Assembly (NCBI RefSeq): GCF_000315625.1
Contig: NW_005434429.1
Location: forward strand, 29,436-51,194
Source of the DNA: Guillardia theta CCMP2712
Lineage: Eukaryota; Cryptophyceae; Pyrenomonadales; Geminigeraceae
Direction of reading: 5' to 3'
DNA length: 21,759 nucleotides
Both the position numbers and the translations under genes were made by a program. This document shows positions 1-10,015 of this stretch, in pieces (position 1 is the stretch's first letter; each line of letters begins with the position of its first letter). The notes below the pieces were generated by a model. It saw only the letters and a program-made list of their open reading frames with translations. It was not told the DNA's origin and did not search any database.

Positions 1-1090
1 TGTTGACGTTATCCTCGAAGAATTCGACTCCTCCCGTGCCAGACCCAATGATACATCCTTGTTGCTCTTCAGGTTTTCATCGCCCTCCTGCTCTTCATTT
101 CTTACCGAATCGTGACTTGTCGACCTTGGTTACATCCATCTGCCATGGCGAAATCAGAAGCGCTGAACCTTCCTCGCTCTCCTGCTTTCTCTCGCAGATG
201 CTTCATCTCCCTTTCAACTTTCTGTTCTCCTTTCGTTTCCTCCCTCAATCTTCAGCCACTCTCCGTGACCTCCTCCACCTCCTCCTTTCTTCTTTCCTCA
301 CCTTCGCGTCATCAATTGCCATTTTTGCTGCTGCCATCGAGAAACTTTTGACGAAAATTAACCAGATTGCTGATAGGCGTGATGATCAAACTCACTGAAC
401 AAATCTTCCTTGCGTCTTTGCCATCTTGCTGTCCATGTAATCCTGAACATACATGCATCACAATCACCACCATCACAACAACAACTAAAACTACAACTAC
501 AACTACAACAACTATCACGAGTAGCGGCAGCATCTTCTTATTCTCACCTCTGGTCCATGCCAGCCTGCTTCTTCTCCTACGACGGCTCCAACTTGGCAAG
601 GGAACTGTGCTTCCTTTCATTCCCTTCCCCTCCCTCCTTGTGGTCGTTGACCTCATCAAACGCCTTGGGGAGTCTGACGATGCCGCTCTTGCCCTCAACC
701 AGCGCCTGCCAGCAGGAAAGTGAGGACACGTCGCTTCCCCTCCCTCATGCGGCTGCTCACGTTGAAAAACTTGTCTGCCCCAACGCCGACAGGACTGTGA
801 CGCCCGTCAGAACATTCAAGGTACAAGCTCTCCTTACCTGACGGCTCCGACACCAGTGATGACAACCTTCTTCCTCGACGCCTGCAATGAAGTGCTTGAG
901 ATCGCATGCTTGCACGGCGACAGTCACTTACCTCCGCCATCACTGTCGTGGCTTTGGACCTCATGTGCGCATATCGCGACCTCTTGTGCGATGCCAAGTT
1001 CAATGCCGGCTGAGACGAAAGGGTCAGAGCAAACAAGAGCGGGACACAAGAAATCGGATTGACAAGAAGAGATCTAGAGGAGAAGCTCAT
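1..1090 (-). CDS. Beta-ketoacyl-ACP synthase (KAS II / FabF type), 5' part, multi-exon, partial
   Basis: Condensing enzyme of type II fatty acid synthesis, joining malonyl-ACP to a growing acyl-ACP. Exons modelled on the minus strand: 1090-932, 881-838, 794-761, 705-652, 604-548, 442-396, 344-302, 139-106 and 57 to beyond the left edge; all join in phase with GT-AG introns (43-162 bp). The spliced protein (about 176 residues seen) carries the thiolase-fold N-terminal signature: KKVVITGVGAV, then SPVGVGADKFF, ALVEGKSGIVRL, FPCQVGAVV, RFVHFSMAAAKMAIDDA and the glycine-rich CIIGSGTGGVEFF. The catalytic Cys and two His lie outside the window. The first exon encodes 53 residues before the domain, starting MSFSSRSLLV with a hydrophobic stretch (CVPLLFALTLSS) followed by a basic Ser/Arg-rich part; this could be a signal plus transit peptide for a secondary plastid, or a mitochondrial presequence. 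No aromatic residue sits obviously after the likely cleavage site. Divergent from the XRN gene. Family assignment is firm; organelle is inference. Confidence 0.88.
471..515. repeat. ACA/ACT-type microsatellite in a KAS intron
   Basis: Runs of acaaca, actaaa and actaca trinucleotides lie inside the modelled KAS intron at 443-547. On the minus strand this would read as a poly-valine stretch, which is a translation artefact of the repeat and not a membrane helix. Confidence 0.8.
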
Positions 1091-1481
1091 CGTCAGCCAT
1101 GTATTCGCATGCCACAACAACAGAACGACGACATTGAAAAGAAATTCGGATCCTCGTTTTGGCCTTCACCTGGAAAGCTTCGACTTGAAGAGAAGCGAGG
1201 CCCATGAGCAGCACAATGAGAGGAGGGAGAGAAGGGAGAGATCGCATCTGCATGGAAGCTCCTCCTCTCCTCCTCTCCTCCTCCTCCCCTGCCTTCCGCA
1301 TGGCCTCCGCAGCCATCCTTGAATGTCGTGACAGATGTCGCAGAGTGATTCGGGCATGAGCGGAGATGAGGTCATCCGCCCGGGGCCCGGGGAGTCGGTT
1401 CGCTCGCCCATGGCTGCACGTGGGTTTGAGTGCGAGGCTGCCATGGCTCGGCAGCGCGTCGGCGGTGAGTGATCTAGCTGC
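1091..1481. promoter_or_regulatory. Divergent intergenic region between KAS and XRN genes
   Basis: About 390 bp (or about 275 bp if the upstream XRN start at 1366 is used) separates the two divergent start codons, so the promoters of both genes must lie here or overlap the first exons. The only obvious feature is a TCC/CTC-rich tract at about 1258-1296. I see no TATA box that I would defend. Co-regulation of the two genes is possible but not shown by the sequence. Confidence 0.5.
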
Positions 1482-3978
1482 ATGTCTGTGGCGACCGTGT
1501 TGCAGTCGACGAGGGCTGTGCTGTCCTCCAAGGGAAAGGCAGCAAGCAAGAGATGGTTGGAAGCAAGCTTTCCCAAATGTGTGATTCCGATATCGCCAAG
1601 GTCGCCCAGTTTCAAGTTCGATCACGTTCTGTTCGATATGAACGACATGCTTCATACCTGCGCTCGCAACTGCAAGAACTCGAGCGCTGTCTGCAAGAGA
1701 GTTTTCAGACAAGTGGATTCGTATCTGCGGATTTTCACGCCAGGAAAAAGTGTGGTGTTATGCTTTGATGGCCCTGGACCCATCGCCAAGATACCGAAGC
1801 AAGTTGAGAGCAGAGAGAAGAGGACGAAAGTGGCGTCAAGTACACTCGACAGCATTGACATCACCCCTGGGACTCGATTCATGTCTGAGGTGCGCGAGCT
1901 CTGCTTCGCTCACGTTGTGCAAAGTCTGGAGCAAAGGGGGGGATATCGAGACATTTCTTTCTACTTGTCTTGCTCAGATGTGGCGGGAGAAGGCGAGCTG
2001 AAGCTGGTCGAGTGGATTCATACGTTTGTGGAATCAGCAAGTAAAGATAGGATCCTCTTCATAGGCGGAGACTCGGACTTGACGATCCAGTCCCTCGCAC
2101 TAAGAGGCCATTCTCAGGTATATCTGCTCAACCGAAAAGATGGTGTTGGCTTGCAGCGTATAAAGCCGATGCATTTCATTTCCCTGTCGGAGTTGAAGAA
2201 GGAGCTGGAAACCATCTTCCCGGATCACAGCGATATCATCCGATTTGATCTCTTGCTGCTGATTATCTTCAACGGAAACGACTACCTTCCGCCCCTAAAA
2301 CATTTCAACCTGCAGGTGTCCTTTGAGGTTTACACCTTGGTGAGTCAGAATCTACCATCTGCTCTGCTTGCCGTGAAATCTTCACAGATGAAATCTCAAG
2401 AGAAGTTCAGATCGCGATTCCTCCTGGATGGACGAGAGAAGACGTTTGACTATGAATTTCTAGCAGAGTTTTTGAAACAGGTCGACGCACGTCTTAAGAC
2501 CTGGAAGATCTCGAATCCCATTGTTGAGCTTCATCAATACGTGCAAGAAGGCTCCTTGGAATACTCTGTTGAAGACTTGCAATTCGAGTTCTCCCAAGAG
2601 ATTCGTGAGGAGGTGACAATGTGGACATGTACTCTTACGATAGGAGATTTAAAATTCGAAGGAAAACCATTCCGAACAAAAATGGAATCAAAGAATGTAA
2701 GTGTCACGTGTCTCTTGATTGTGATTTGAGTGTTGCTCTGATTTAATGATTGTTGCTTCCTTCCAGAGTGCAGCAACTGTCGCACTTTCAACGTTTTACG
2801 GTATTCATGATAGTGAGGTTTTGATTGTTTCCTGCAAAGTTTCCGATTCTGATCAACATGAACGCAGCATTCTGCCAGCATTGACAAACATCAGAAGGAT
2901 TTCGTGGATCTGTTGACTAATCACCGGAAAGGAACAAGCATTCCAAAACGTTATGAACCTCCTGAAATGATAGAACGCTATTTGAAAGGAGTACTCTGGA
3001 ATATCAAGATGTACATAGATGGATTCGTGCCAGACTTCGAATTCATGTATTCATTCAAGAAAGGACCGAGTTCTTCTTCCGTCGTCAACTGGATTGAGTC
3101 CAAGGTCAAACCCTCGTTGAAGGCGGAGAGCTCAAACAGTCGACCGCTAGCTCCAGCTGAATTGTGCCTTGCGGTGACCCCTGTGCGAGCCGCAGATCGT
3201 CTGCCCTTGCAGTACCGCAACATTCTTCTAGATGAGACGTGTCAATTTCACAGGCACTTCAAGGCGAAAGATGCGCTGTTTCAACCTCATCTCTTTTTGC
3301 CACTCCTTCGAAAAGAGCTCACCAGGATTGATCCGAATCTCATGACGGATGAGGAGAAGTTTATCGTAGCAATGAACTCTGCATGGACTTTGCTGTTTCA
3401 CGTTCGAAATCGTCACATGGAAAGTTACTTGCAGCAGGGATTCTGGGAGGGGAGGAAGAATACAGAATGGAGTAACAGACCTCTGCCTTTTCAAAACCTT
3501 ACAGAAGCCAAGCTGATGCTCCTCGACCACGTCAAGAAAGCTGTACAGGAGACTGCTAAGTGAGTTCTCAATGACTTCCCTGGCATGCACTGCACTGCTT
3601 CTGCTCGCTTTCCTCCCTGGCATGCACTGCACTGCTTCTGCTCGCTTAACTCCTTCCTTTGCGTCTTGCCTGAACTGAAAAAAAATCCTCCTCAGGAAAG
3701 AGTGTATCAGGTTTGTGCAAATTCCTTCTAGGGTGAGGACAATGGCTGGCGAGTGCTGCCCTCTGACTGGTAGCTCAGATGCATTCTCCCGAGCTACGAT
3801 GGCCGACGATGAGACCCAAGAGCAAAATCGCGCGCGAGACGATAGCAGACTCGGCAAGCTCAAGAGAGACTTTGACCCGTCGACAGGGTTCACGGGACGT
3901 GCCTTCCCGTCCTCCGCCCTCCAAGTTGAACTTGAAACAGTCAGAGAAGGCTCTGAGGTGATCTGCCTCACATCCTGA
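1482..3978 (+). CDS. XRN-family 5'-3' exoribonuclease with a dsRNA-binding-like domain, 4 exons
   Basis: Degrades 5'-monophosphorylated RNA in the XRN family. Exons: 1482-2696, 2767 to about 2817, about 2868-3559, and 3696-3978 (stop TGA); about 745 residues. Visible XRN_N motifs: RWLEASFP (24-31), FDHVLFDMND (46-55), CFDGPGP (94-100), DITPGTRFM (126-134), AGEGELK (168-174), GGDSD (195-199) and FNGNDYLPPL (263-272), so the acidic metal-binding residues are present. Residues about 345-416 (NPIVELHQYV ... WTCTLTIGDL ... SKN|SAATVALSTF) match the dsRBD pattern; the match spans the first intron and supports that splice. Exon 3 resumes XRN sequence (YLKGVLWNIKMYIDG). The C-terminal exon is acidic/basic and low in motifs. 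The exon 2/3 junction is uncertain: GT at 2818 with AG at 2867 is phase-correct, and other pairs exist. An alternative first exon 1366-1464 (ATG, donor GCG|GTGAGT, acceptor TTGCAG at 1505) is also in phase. Cytoplasmic versus nuclear type cannot be told. Confidence 0.87.
3577..3647. repeat. 37-bp tandem duplication in XRN intron 3
   Basis: The unit beginning tccctggcatgcactgcact occurs at 3577 and again at 3614, with at least 34 identical bases. It lies wholly within the last XRN intron (3560-3695), so it does not affect the protein. Near-identity implies a recent duplication. Confidence 0.9.
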
Positions 3979-4631
3979 ACATGTCCTTGCATCTCAATTT
4001 CTGTCTGCTCCGGTCATTCTTGTTGACGGCAGCAATGAAACTTGAGCTGCTGAGCAAGACGCGAAGGCTGACGAAACAGCCTCGCACACATCAATCTGAT
4101 CAGCCGTATCCTCGCTGAGATATGCAATCAGCAGTGCTCGAATCGATACATTCCTTTCGGCCTTCGGCTGTCATGGTTTTGCTTGCGGTAGAGATGGATA
4201 TGCTGCTCCAGAAACGACGTAAGAGCCTACCGCTGAAATTTTTTGCCTCCGATTAGCATTACACATGGAGAGCAACATTGAGATTAAAACAAAACTGCCA
4301 GTGACATCACATAACTTTGAACTCTGTGGGTCACATCACTTTGACTTCAATCCCTCTGTCATCGCATGTTTGTTTTGTAGTGAAATCGCTGTTAGGGTTG
4401 AGTACAATTGATGCAGTACCGGTACTGTGTGCGTTCAAAAGTGGGGTGGTGGGATACCACACGGGGATTGCGATTCAACATGGCGGGTTAGGTATCTGAC
4501 AGACACTTTCCTTGTCCCCCCTCCCCCCCCCACCACCTCCTTCTCCTTCTCCTGCTCGTTTCCCTCCTCCTCCTTCTCCTCCTCCTCCTCCTTCAACCAC
4601 CCCGCCTACCCCTCTCTCCCCCCTCCTTCCC
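3979..4631. other. Intergenic region, XRN to fucosyltransferase gene
   Basis: No exon chain or domain motif is visible on either strand. The right end (about 4518-4630) is a pyrimidine-rich tract of CCCCTCC and TCC/CTC blocks that runs up to 10 bases before the ATG at 4632 and may be part of the promoter or 5' UTR of the downstream gene. Confidence 0.55.
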
Positions 4632-7600
4632 ATGTCATTCGGTAGATTCTCTTGGCGCTACATTCTCCTGCTTCTGAGCTTGTACGCCACGGGAGCGAAG
4701 GAGGTTGAGGAGGAAGAGGAGAATTATCCTCCTCGAATTTTGTTGTCTCTCATCGGCGATGACGGTCGTCCTCGTGCACCCCCCCTCACGCACATGCTCG
4801 AGATCGAGACCCAGGTCTGCTTCTTCCGTCTCCCCACCTGCTCTTCCAGCTCCTCCTTGTCTGACAGCCGTGCAAGTCGTTCGACCCCGCGGAAGGCTAC
4901 TTGGAGGTCTGGTCCGGATCAAACGTGAGCATCATGCCAGGCCTACAGCCAGTCAGCTCTTGACTTGCTGCTTGAAGATGCTTCGGAGAATTCTGGACCC
5001 TCCCCCTCTGGACATCTTCAAAGTGTACCTTGTGTGTTTGCCTCTCCAGCCTCTCCCGCTCTCATACTTGACAAGAGCGCTTCCTCGTGCGAAGGAGCGG
5101 GCAGAGTTTGTCATGGAATGTACACCGTGAAACTCTTCTCTTTCGCGTCAAACCTTGAGGTGAATGACAATGCCACTGGGGGAGGGAAAGGAGGGAGGGG
5201 AGGGACGGACGGACGGACGGACGGACGGACGGACGGAGGGAGGGAGGGAGGGGATGTTTGTGACAGCAAAGACAACGAATGTGATCTATGCCTCATTTCG
5301 AATGCTCTTTAAAAAGGTTACCACGTCACATATCGGCTACATGTTGCAAGGAATTGAAGCTGAAGTGAAGAGTGAGAGAATGAAAGCTGCTGTCAACGAG
5401 ACGTCATCGCCAGAAGAAGGGTACGATGATTCTTGCAACCTGCCACATCGTTTTCCATACCAGAGAAAGACGATTGAGTGAATGAACAGGTGGGACGTCG
5501 ACTTTCTCAAAGAAGCATGGCCGCTTCCATGCAAGAAGGTATTTCAAGTCCCCAAAGTTGATACCTACCACTGATAGAGCTTCCAAACAAGATCGTAACA
5601 TTTCCTGGCTTTCCGGATCCCGCCGCATACCTGCAGAGGCCTCAGATCTTCCTGGCGGTTCCTCCTCACGACCTGGGGTAGCGCCTGTCACTGTTATGCG
5701 ATGGGATGGACGTTTGTCCCAGGTGGATGCACTTTGACCCCAGGGAAGTTTTGAGATGTCAAACTCCATGTCTCTGGCTTCTGGTCTCGATGTCAAGATT
5801 GAGATGTCAACCTGAACTGCGTGCAGGAGCTGTCTTGCATGGATGCTGCCGACGTGCTAATCTTCAGCTGCTGGTGGTCTCAGGTCTGTGAACTCGTGAA
5901 CGACATGAGCTGTGCTCATGGTAGAGCAGGGCAGGCAAGGAGGAGGGAAACCAAACGTTCCCAAGGTTGTTGTATGTCTGTATGTATCGCTTCTGATTCG
6001 TTCCAGCATCCCCACCAACTCTGGATGAACTTGTGTCTTGAAAGCACCGGAGGAAGAGAAGATAAAGTGAGTTAGGTGTTACGTTCTTGATCTGACTGGC
6101 GGATCAGGAGTTTCTTCATGCAATGGACATCTCGGCAACTTATCAGGCAACTTGATGCATTGAAGGGAAATTGCTCAAACCACGAAATAGTTGCATTCAG
6201 ATATTCCTTTGCTCTATGCACCAGGAAATCTTTCGCTTTTTGATAGAAGCGAAAGTGTAACAAGAGATCGATTTGCTATGTTTGTGATTTCTCATTGCGG
6301 ACTGGCACGGGATGTATATCTCAGGCAGGTAATCTTCTTTCTCTAACTGTTAATCTCCTCTCTCTCCCTTTCTCTCCCTTTCCTTCTCTTCACATGTTTA
6401 AAGTTGTTTTCAAGCTCATGAAATACATTCCCGTCGACTCGTTTGGCAAATGTCTCAACAACGCAAGACTTCCTTCCACAGTGGAATATGAAGTGAGAGA
6501 AAGCGCTGCCCTAGACCCTTACAACTAGAACAAGCAGTCGTAGCAACCCTACAATCAGTAGCAGTAGCAGGTCTTAGATGGTTAAACCATTGTAGTAGCA
6601 GCAGATCAATAGTCCTTTAGATTGCTAACCCTGTCATCTCCTTCATCTACATAGTTCATTAACTCTTTGATCTTCTTAGTTCAATCTTTTATTGTGATGA
6701 GCGTTGGCAGGCAAGCGACAAGAATCCAATCTCACCTTTAGTTCCGGTATTACTTCTGAGATGTTGTTTCACGTCATTGTGAACAGTTTCAAATAGCTTA
6801 TGAAGCAGTACAAGTTTGTCCTGTGCTTTGAAAACTCCATTCAGGTTCATTGTTTGATTGGAATTCGCGGTAGAAGATGAAATATTTGCAGACGGACTAT
6901 GTTACCGAAAAGTTTTACATTCCTTTGATGGCTGGAGCTGTTCCTGTTTACAAGGGCGCTCCAAACATTCGGCAGTTCTCGCCGGACGATCATTCATTCA
7001 TCAGTCTGCGCAGCTTCAAACTATTCGCAGAACGCTGACATTGATCAGATGTCGATGACTTCGACGGGCCAGAAGAGCTTGCATCTTATCTCACCGCTCT
7101 GCTTCAAGACCCTGTGAGGTGCGTGTCTACCCCATCTTCTGTTGTCTCACGAACTGTAGGTATGATGAGTACCACGCCTGGCGGCGGAGGCCCTGGACCT
7201 CGCAATTTCTCAACATCTCAGCCATGGCATTCAATCAGGTGAAGCTTCATCGTCAGAGTCGACAAGTGATAGGGACCGACAGGGTCAAATCTACAATGAG
7301 GGAGCTGTGCATGGGACCGCACAGGTAGGAAGAGGAATGTGTTACTGGCGTCGAGTCATGAGCTCTTTCAGCGAATCAGTCCGGTGCGGGTCACAGATGG
7401 AATTATTCGTAAGCTAAGGGGTGAAGGAAAGGTTTGCTGCAAAACTCTTAGACTGTCGCCTTCGACTTACAACTACTCCAGCACAAATCTGCTGAGGGCT
7501 TGCTGGACCTCAATGCCTCTTGGGTCAGGAGACTTTCTCGTCCGGCGCTGGTTCATCCCTCGCTTGCCTTGGCGATCATTCAGCCGGCCGAGGGGCAGGA

Positions 7601-9379
7601 GGTGTGTCATGCTCCTGCCAGAGAACAATGTTTATCGTGATGCAGATTCCCTCGTCCCTCCTCGCGGGCATTGAACTGAAAGTTTCAGTTGTTCAGTCAG
7701 GGCACATTCAGGAGGAGGATTTCAGAGACAACCACATGCAAGTCGCGGTCATTCTCGATGGAAGAGTTTTCAGCCACCTAGAGGCTTAGGATTGCTGCAG
7801 CCCTGCAATCATCTAATCGAGTACACAGGTCAACCCACAAGCCCCTCAGATCCGATCGATCGTTCTCGAAGGTGTGAAGAATGGTCCACACACCGTCCAG
7901 GTACTTGCAGAATCTCTGAGACCTCTCATTGAAGATCAAAACAGCTTGGCATTCTGAAAGATGAACATTCGCAATATGATTCTGATGTCTCTTGGGAGAA
8001 TGTCTCTGGTGCAGTTTCCTTTCGCGTCTGGAGGTCGTTAGAATCAAAGTGTGACTCCTCGGATCGAAACGATTCGCTTCTTCACAAGTACCTGGATGGT
8101 TGTCTGGATGGCATGGAAGCATTCACATCTGGTGACGGAGACGAGGGGAAGAGTTGCTGCAAATGTTTTTCACGAGATGGAAATATGGGAGGGCATGTTG
8201 CTTTCATCAATCTTGAGAGGTTGAATGCCTTCAGCTGAGCTTGGTTTGAGCTGCTTCCAGGAGACCTGACAGGCTTGAGCATGTAAGGCTGGAGCTAAGG
8301 AGGTGCGAGTCTTGAGTCCTGGTGTTGTTGCGATACTGATGCTTGTTCAGAGCAGGGATTCTCAACTTCACCAGAGTGCCGGCAGCTGATGGGCGCTTGT
8401 TGGATCCAAGTCACCAGGTGCCTTGTACGAATTGAGGCAGGTCTGACCCGCTTCGTCAGAGCTTGCAGTGGCTGTTCCGTCGAAATCACTTCGGGTCAGA
8501 TCCGGCCGTTGAAGCCTGTGCGATCTCGCATCTTCGGTAGCCTTGTCTCGGTCTCATCAGATCTTTGACCAGTCAGTGAAGGATGTGGAGGACGATGTTA
8601 GAATGCTGGGGCGAATCGGGGTCAGAGTGGTTGCTTGTTTTAGAAGACGATGTCTTGCTTGGTCTTGCCTGCCCTGCTCTATCAGTCACTTTCTGACTTG
8701 CCATCAGCGTCAAACTTTGCCGATCGTTTCAAAGAACTTCTCAGCCATCTCGTCAGTCTTCGACCTTTCGGCTGTCGTCCTGACTTTAGTTTTTGAAGGA
8801 AGCGTCGGGTGATGGAGAGCAGTGGGATCTGGTATGAAGTGCTGACTGAAAGCTTCTTCTCATTCGGCCGTAGATCTGCGTGGGTTCACGGCTGAACATG
8901 GGGGAGCACGTGGATTTTGACGAGGAGCATACGGTTCCAGGTAGAGGAGATCCCTACTCTCCTTCCTACTCTCCTTCCTTACGCGAGTTCAGGAGTGATG
9001 AGAATCAGAAATTACCGCAACTGTCACACGCATGCGTACGCCATCCGTCCCAGGCAAGCAACGGCTTCGCTTCAACGTCATGCGCTGACGTCTCACTTTG
9101 CGGCCTCAGGGCAGCGTCGCTTCTGATCGCCAAGGCAGAGGAGGAGGGGATCATCTGCGGCATGGACTGGTTCATGGTGCGTGCGAGGAGAGGAGGCTGA
9201 CGGCTTGACACGCTTCTCAGGCTATTCAGCATCGCCGTATGAACTCCTTCGCTTTCATGCCCTCCCTAGCTGGCCAGCTCGACGCCATGGCTCATCCGAG
9301 CGACATTGCGGCACATAATGCGAAGTGGGGGACGGCGAACGATTTTCATGTGCTCTCAGAGTCCGGCGTGCTTGGTTGA
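4632..9379 (+). CDS. GT10 alpha-1,3-fucosyltransferase fused to GT25 glycosyltransferase, about 33 exons
   Basis: Exons modelled: 4632-4814, 4868-4924, 4978-5022, 5076-5159, 5272-5420, 5490-5538, 5580-5677, 5723-5747, 5827-5883, 6007-6066, 6108-6146, 6191-6328, 6415-6492, 6711-6746, 6797-6844, 6892-7003, 7049-7118, 7160-7324, 7372-7408, 7482-7601, 7646-7765, 7829-7900, 7945-8219, 8261-8302, 8351-8417, 8460-8536, 8537-8620, 8686-8751, 8790-8831, 8874-8940, 8993-9053, 9110-9176, 9221-9379; about 950 residues. The leader MSFGRFSWRYILLLLSLYA suggests Golgi/ER entry. GT10 motifs, from 6191: SHCGLARDVYLRQ, YIPVDSFGKCLNN, YKFVLCFENS, DYVTEKFYIPLMAGAVPVYK, HSFINVDDF; these transfer fucose from GDP-fucose. 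GT25 motifs: VAFINLERRPDRLEHVRLEL, NFTRVPAADGRLL, ACAISHLR, VEDDVRM, QWDLICVGS, YAIRPRAASLL, DWFM and HPSDI. The linker (7482-8200) is beta-rich and unrecognised. One junction (8536/8537) needs a missing base. The chain through 8219-8261 is in phase without a stop, so I prefer one gene. Early exons (4978-5747) and those at 7160-7408 are the least certain. Confidence 0.8.
5200..5254. repeat. GGAC microsatellite and GGGA tract in an intron
   Basis: Eight or so ggac units followed by ggga units lie in the modelled intron 5160-5271 of the GT10-GT25 gene. Direct translation gives RTDGRTDG-type repeats, which I treat as non-coding. Confidence 0.85.
6147..6190 (+). other. Probable GC-AG intron in the GT10 part
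   Basis: The exons EFLHAMDISATYQ (ending 6146) and LHSDIPLLYAPG (from 6191) join to give the fucosyltransferase pattern T-Y-R-x-x-S-D-I. The only suitable donor is CAG|GCAACT, one base from the GC-AG consensus AG|GCAAGT. The reading frame between them has a stop, so it cannot be read through. Confidence 0.6.
9054..9109 (+). other. Probable GC-AG intron in the GT25 part
   Basis: The donor CCCAG|GCAAGC and the acceptor GGCCTCAG at 9109 join AYAIRPR to AASLLIAKAEEEG in phase 2, which restores the GT25 pattern. This is a second GC donor in the same gene. Confidence 0.6.
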
Positions 9380-10015
9380 TGAAGAAAAAGCATCTTGAAC
9401 ATGCATCGGAGAACCTGAAATAAATGCATGAAGTAATTGTTTACAAGAATACTAGAATTAATGCTTCACAGTGTCAAAGTTGAAGAACTTTTCCTACAAA
9501 ACAATCTGTGGTTTCTCACCTGCTATGCTCCTACAGTTTTGTTGGAGGTAGTATTCATAAGAGTGAGAGGTGTGATATTTCGGAAATGTTTGTGTACCTT
9601 TAATATTGTGTTTCATCCCTGAGCAACAATGGAAGAGAATTCGAAACCTCGCTCAACATCTGCCTTAGCTTCTGTGGCATGTCAAGATTCATGTACAAGC
9701 ACATCTGATAACGATTTCTGAAAGCTTGTCCAACTTGCATGGACGACAAGATCAAGTGGTTGCCAATGATTCGTCAAGAATAGAAATACATAAAATACAG
9801 AAGAGCTAAAAACACTTTCTTGATTCAGAGGACCCGTTCTCAAATCAATCTGTCGACGGTGGCAATGTTCAAATCATTTCCATTTTCTGAAACAACTTTG
9901 TTGCTTGTGGTATCCGCTGGCATCATTCAGTATGATCTAATGCAAGCCATCGGAGCAGCTCCCAACAGGATTGAAAGAATAAATGATACAAATTGACATG
10001 TCTCAGCAGGAGAAT
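9380..10015. other. Convergent intergenic region
   Basis: This lies between the 3' ends of the GT10-GT25 gene and the minus-strand gene. It is AT-richer than its surroundings. Short open frames exist but show no coding pattern or family motif that I can recognise, and I see no RNA gene. Confidence 0.5.
9419..9424 (+). terminator. Candidate poly(A) signal AATAAA
   Basis: AATAAA lies 40 bases after the stop codon of the GT10-GT25 gene, in the right position for a cleavage/polyadenylation signal. A single hexamer in AT-rich DNA is weak evidence. Confidence 0.4.

Noticed and set aside
312-698. Minus-strand frame with a long poly-valine membrane-like stretch
   Set aside because: The valines come from a trinucleotide microsatellite inside a KAS intron; the flanking exons are in other frames.
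3-841. Long plus-strand open frames over the first 840 bases
   Set aside because: They are antisense to the KAS exons and have no family motif.
1553-1768. Alternative frame entered by splicing 1464 to 1506 in phase 1
   Set aside because: The resulting peptide has no XRN motifs, whereas the frame used carries all of them.
5164-5260. Frame with RTDGRTDG repeats
   Set aside because: It is a simple ggac microsatellite within an intron of the GT10-GT25 gene.
8220-8238. Stop codon (TGA 8236-8238) as the end of a separate fucosyltransferase gene
   Set aside because: FINLER at the exon end continues in phase through a splice into RPDRLEHVRLEL, the GT25 N-terminal motif, so the exon ends at 8219.
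8537-8560. A 24-bp mini-intron (GTAG...CAG) to explain the GT25 frame break
   Set aside because: It does not restore phase and is much shorter than the other introns here (about 38-160 bp).
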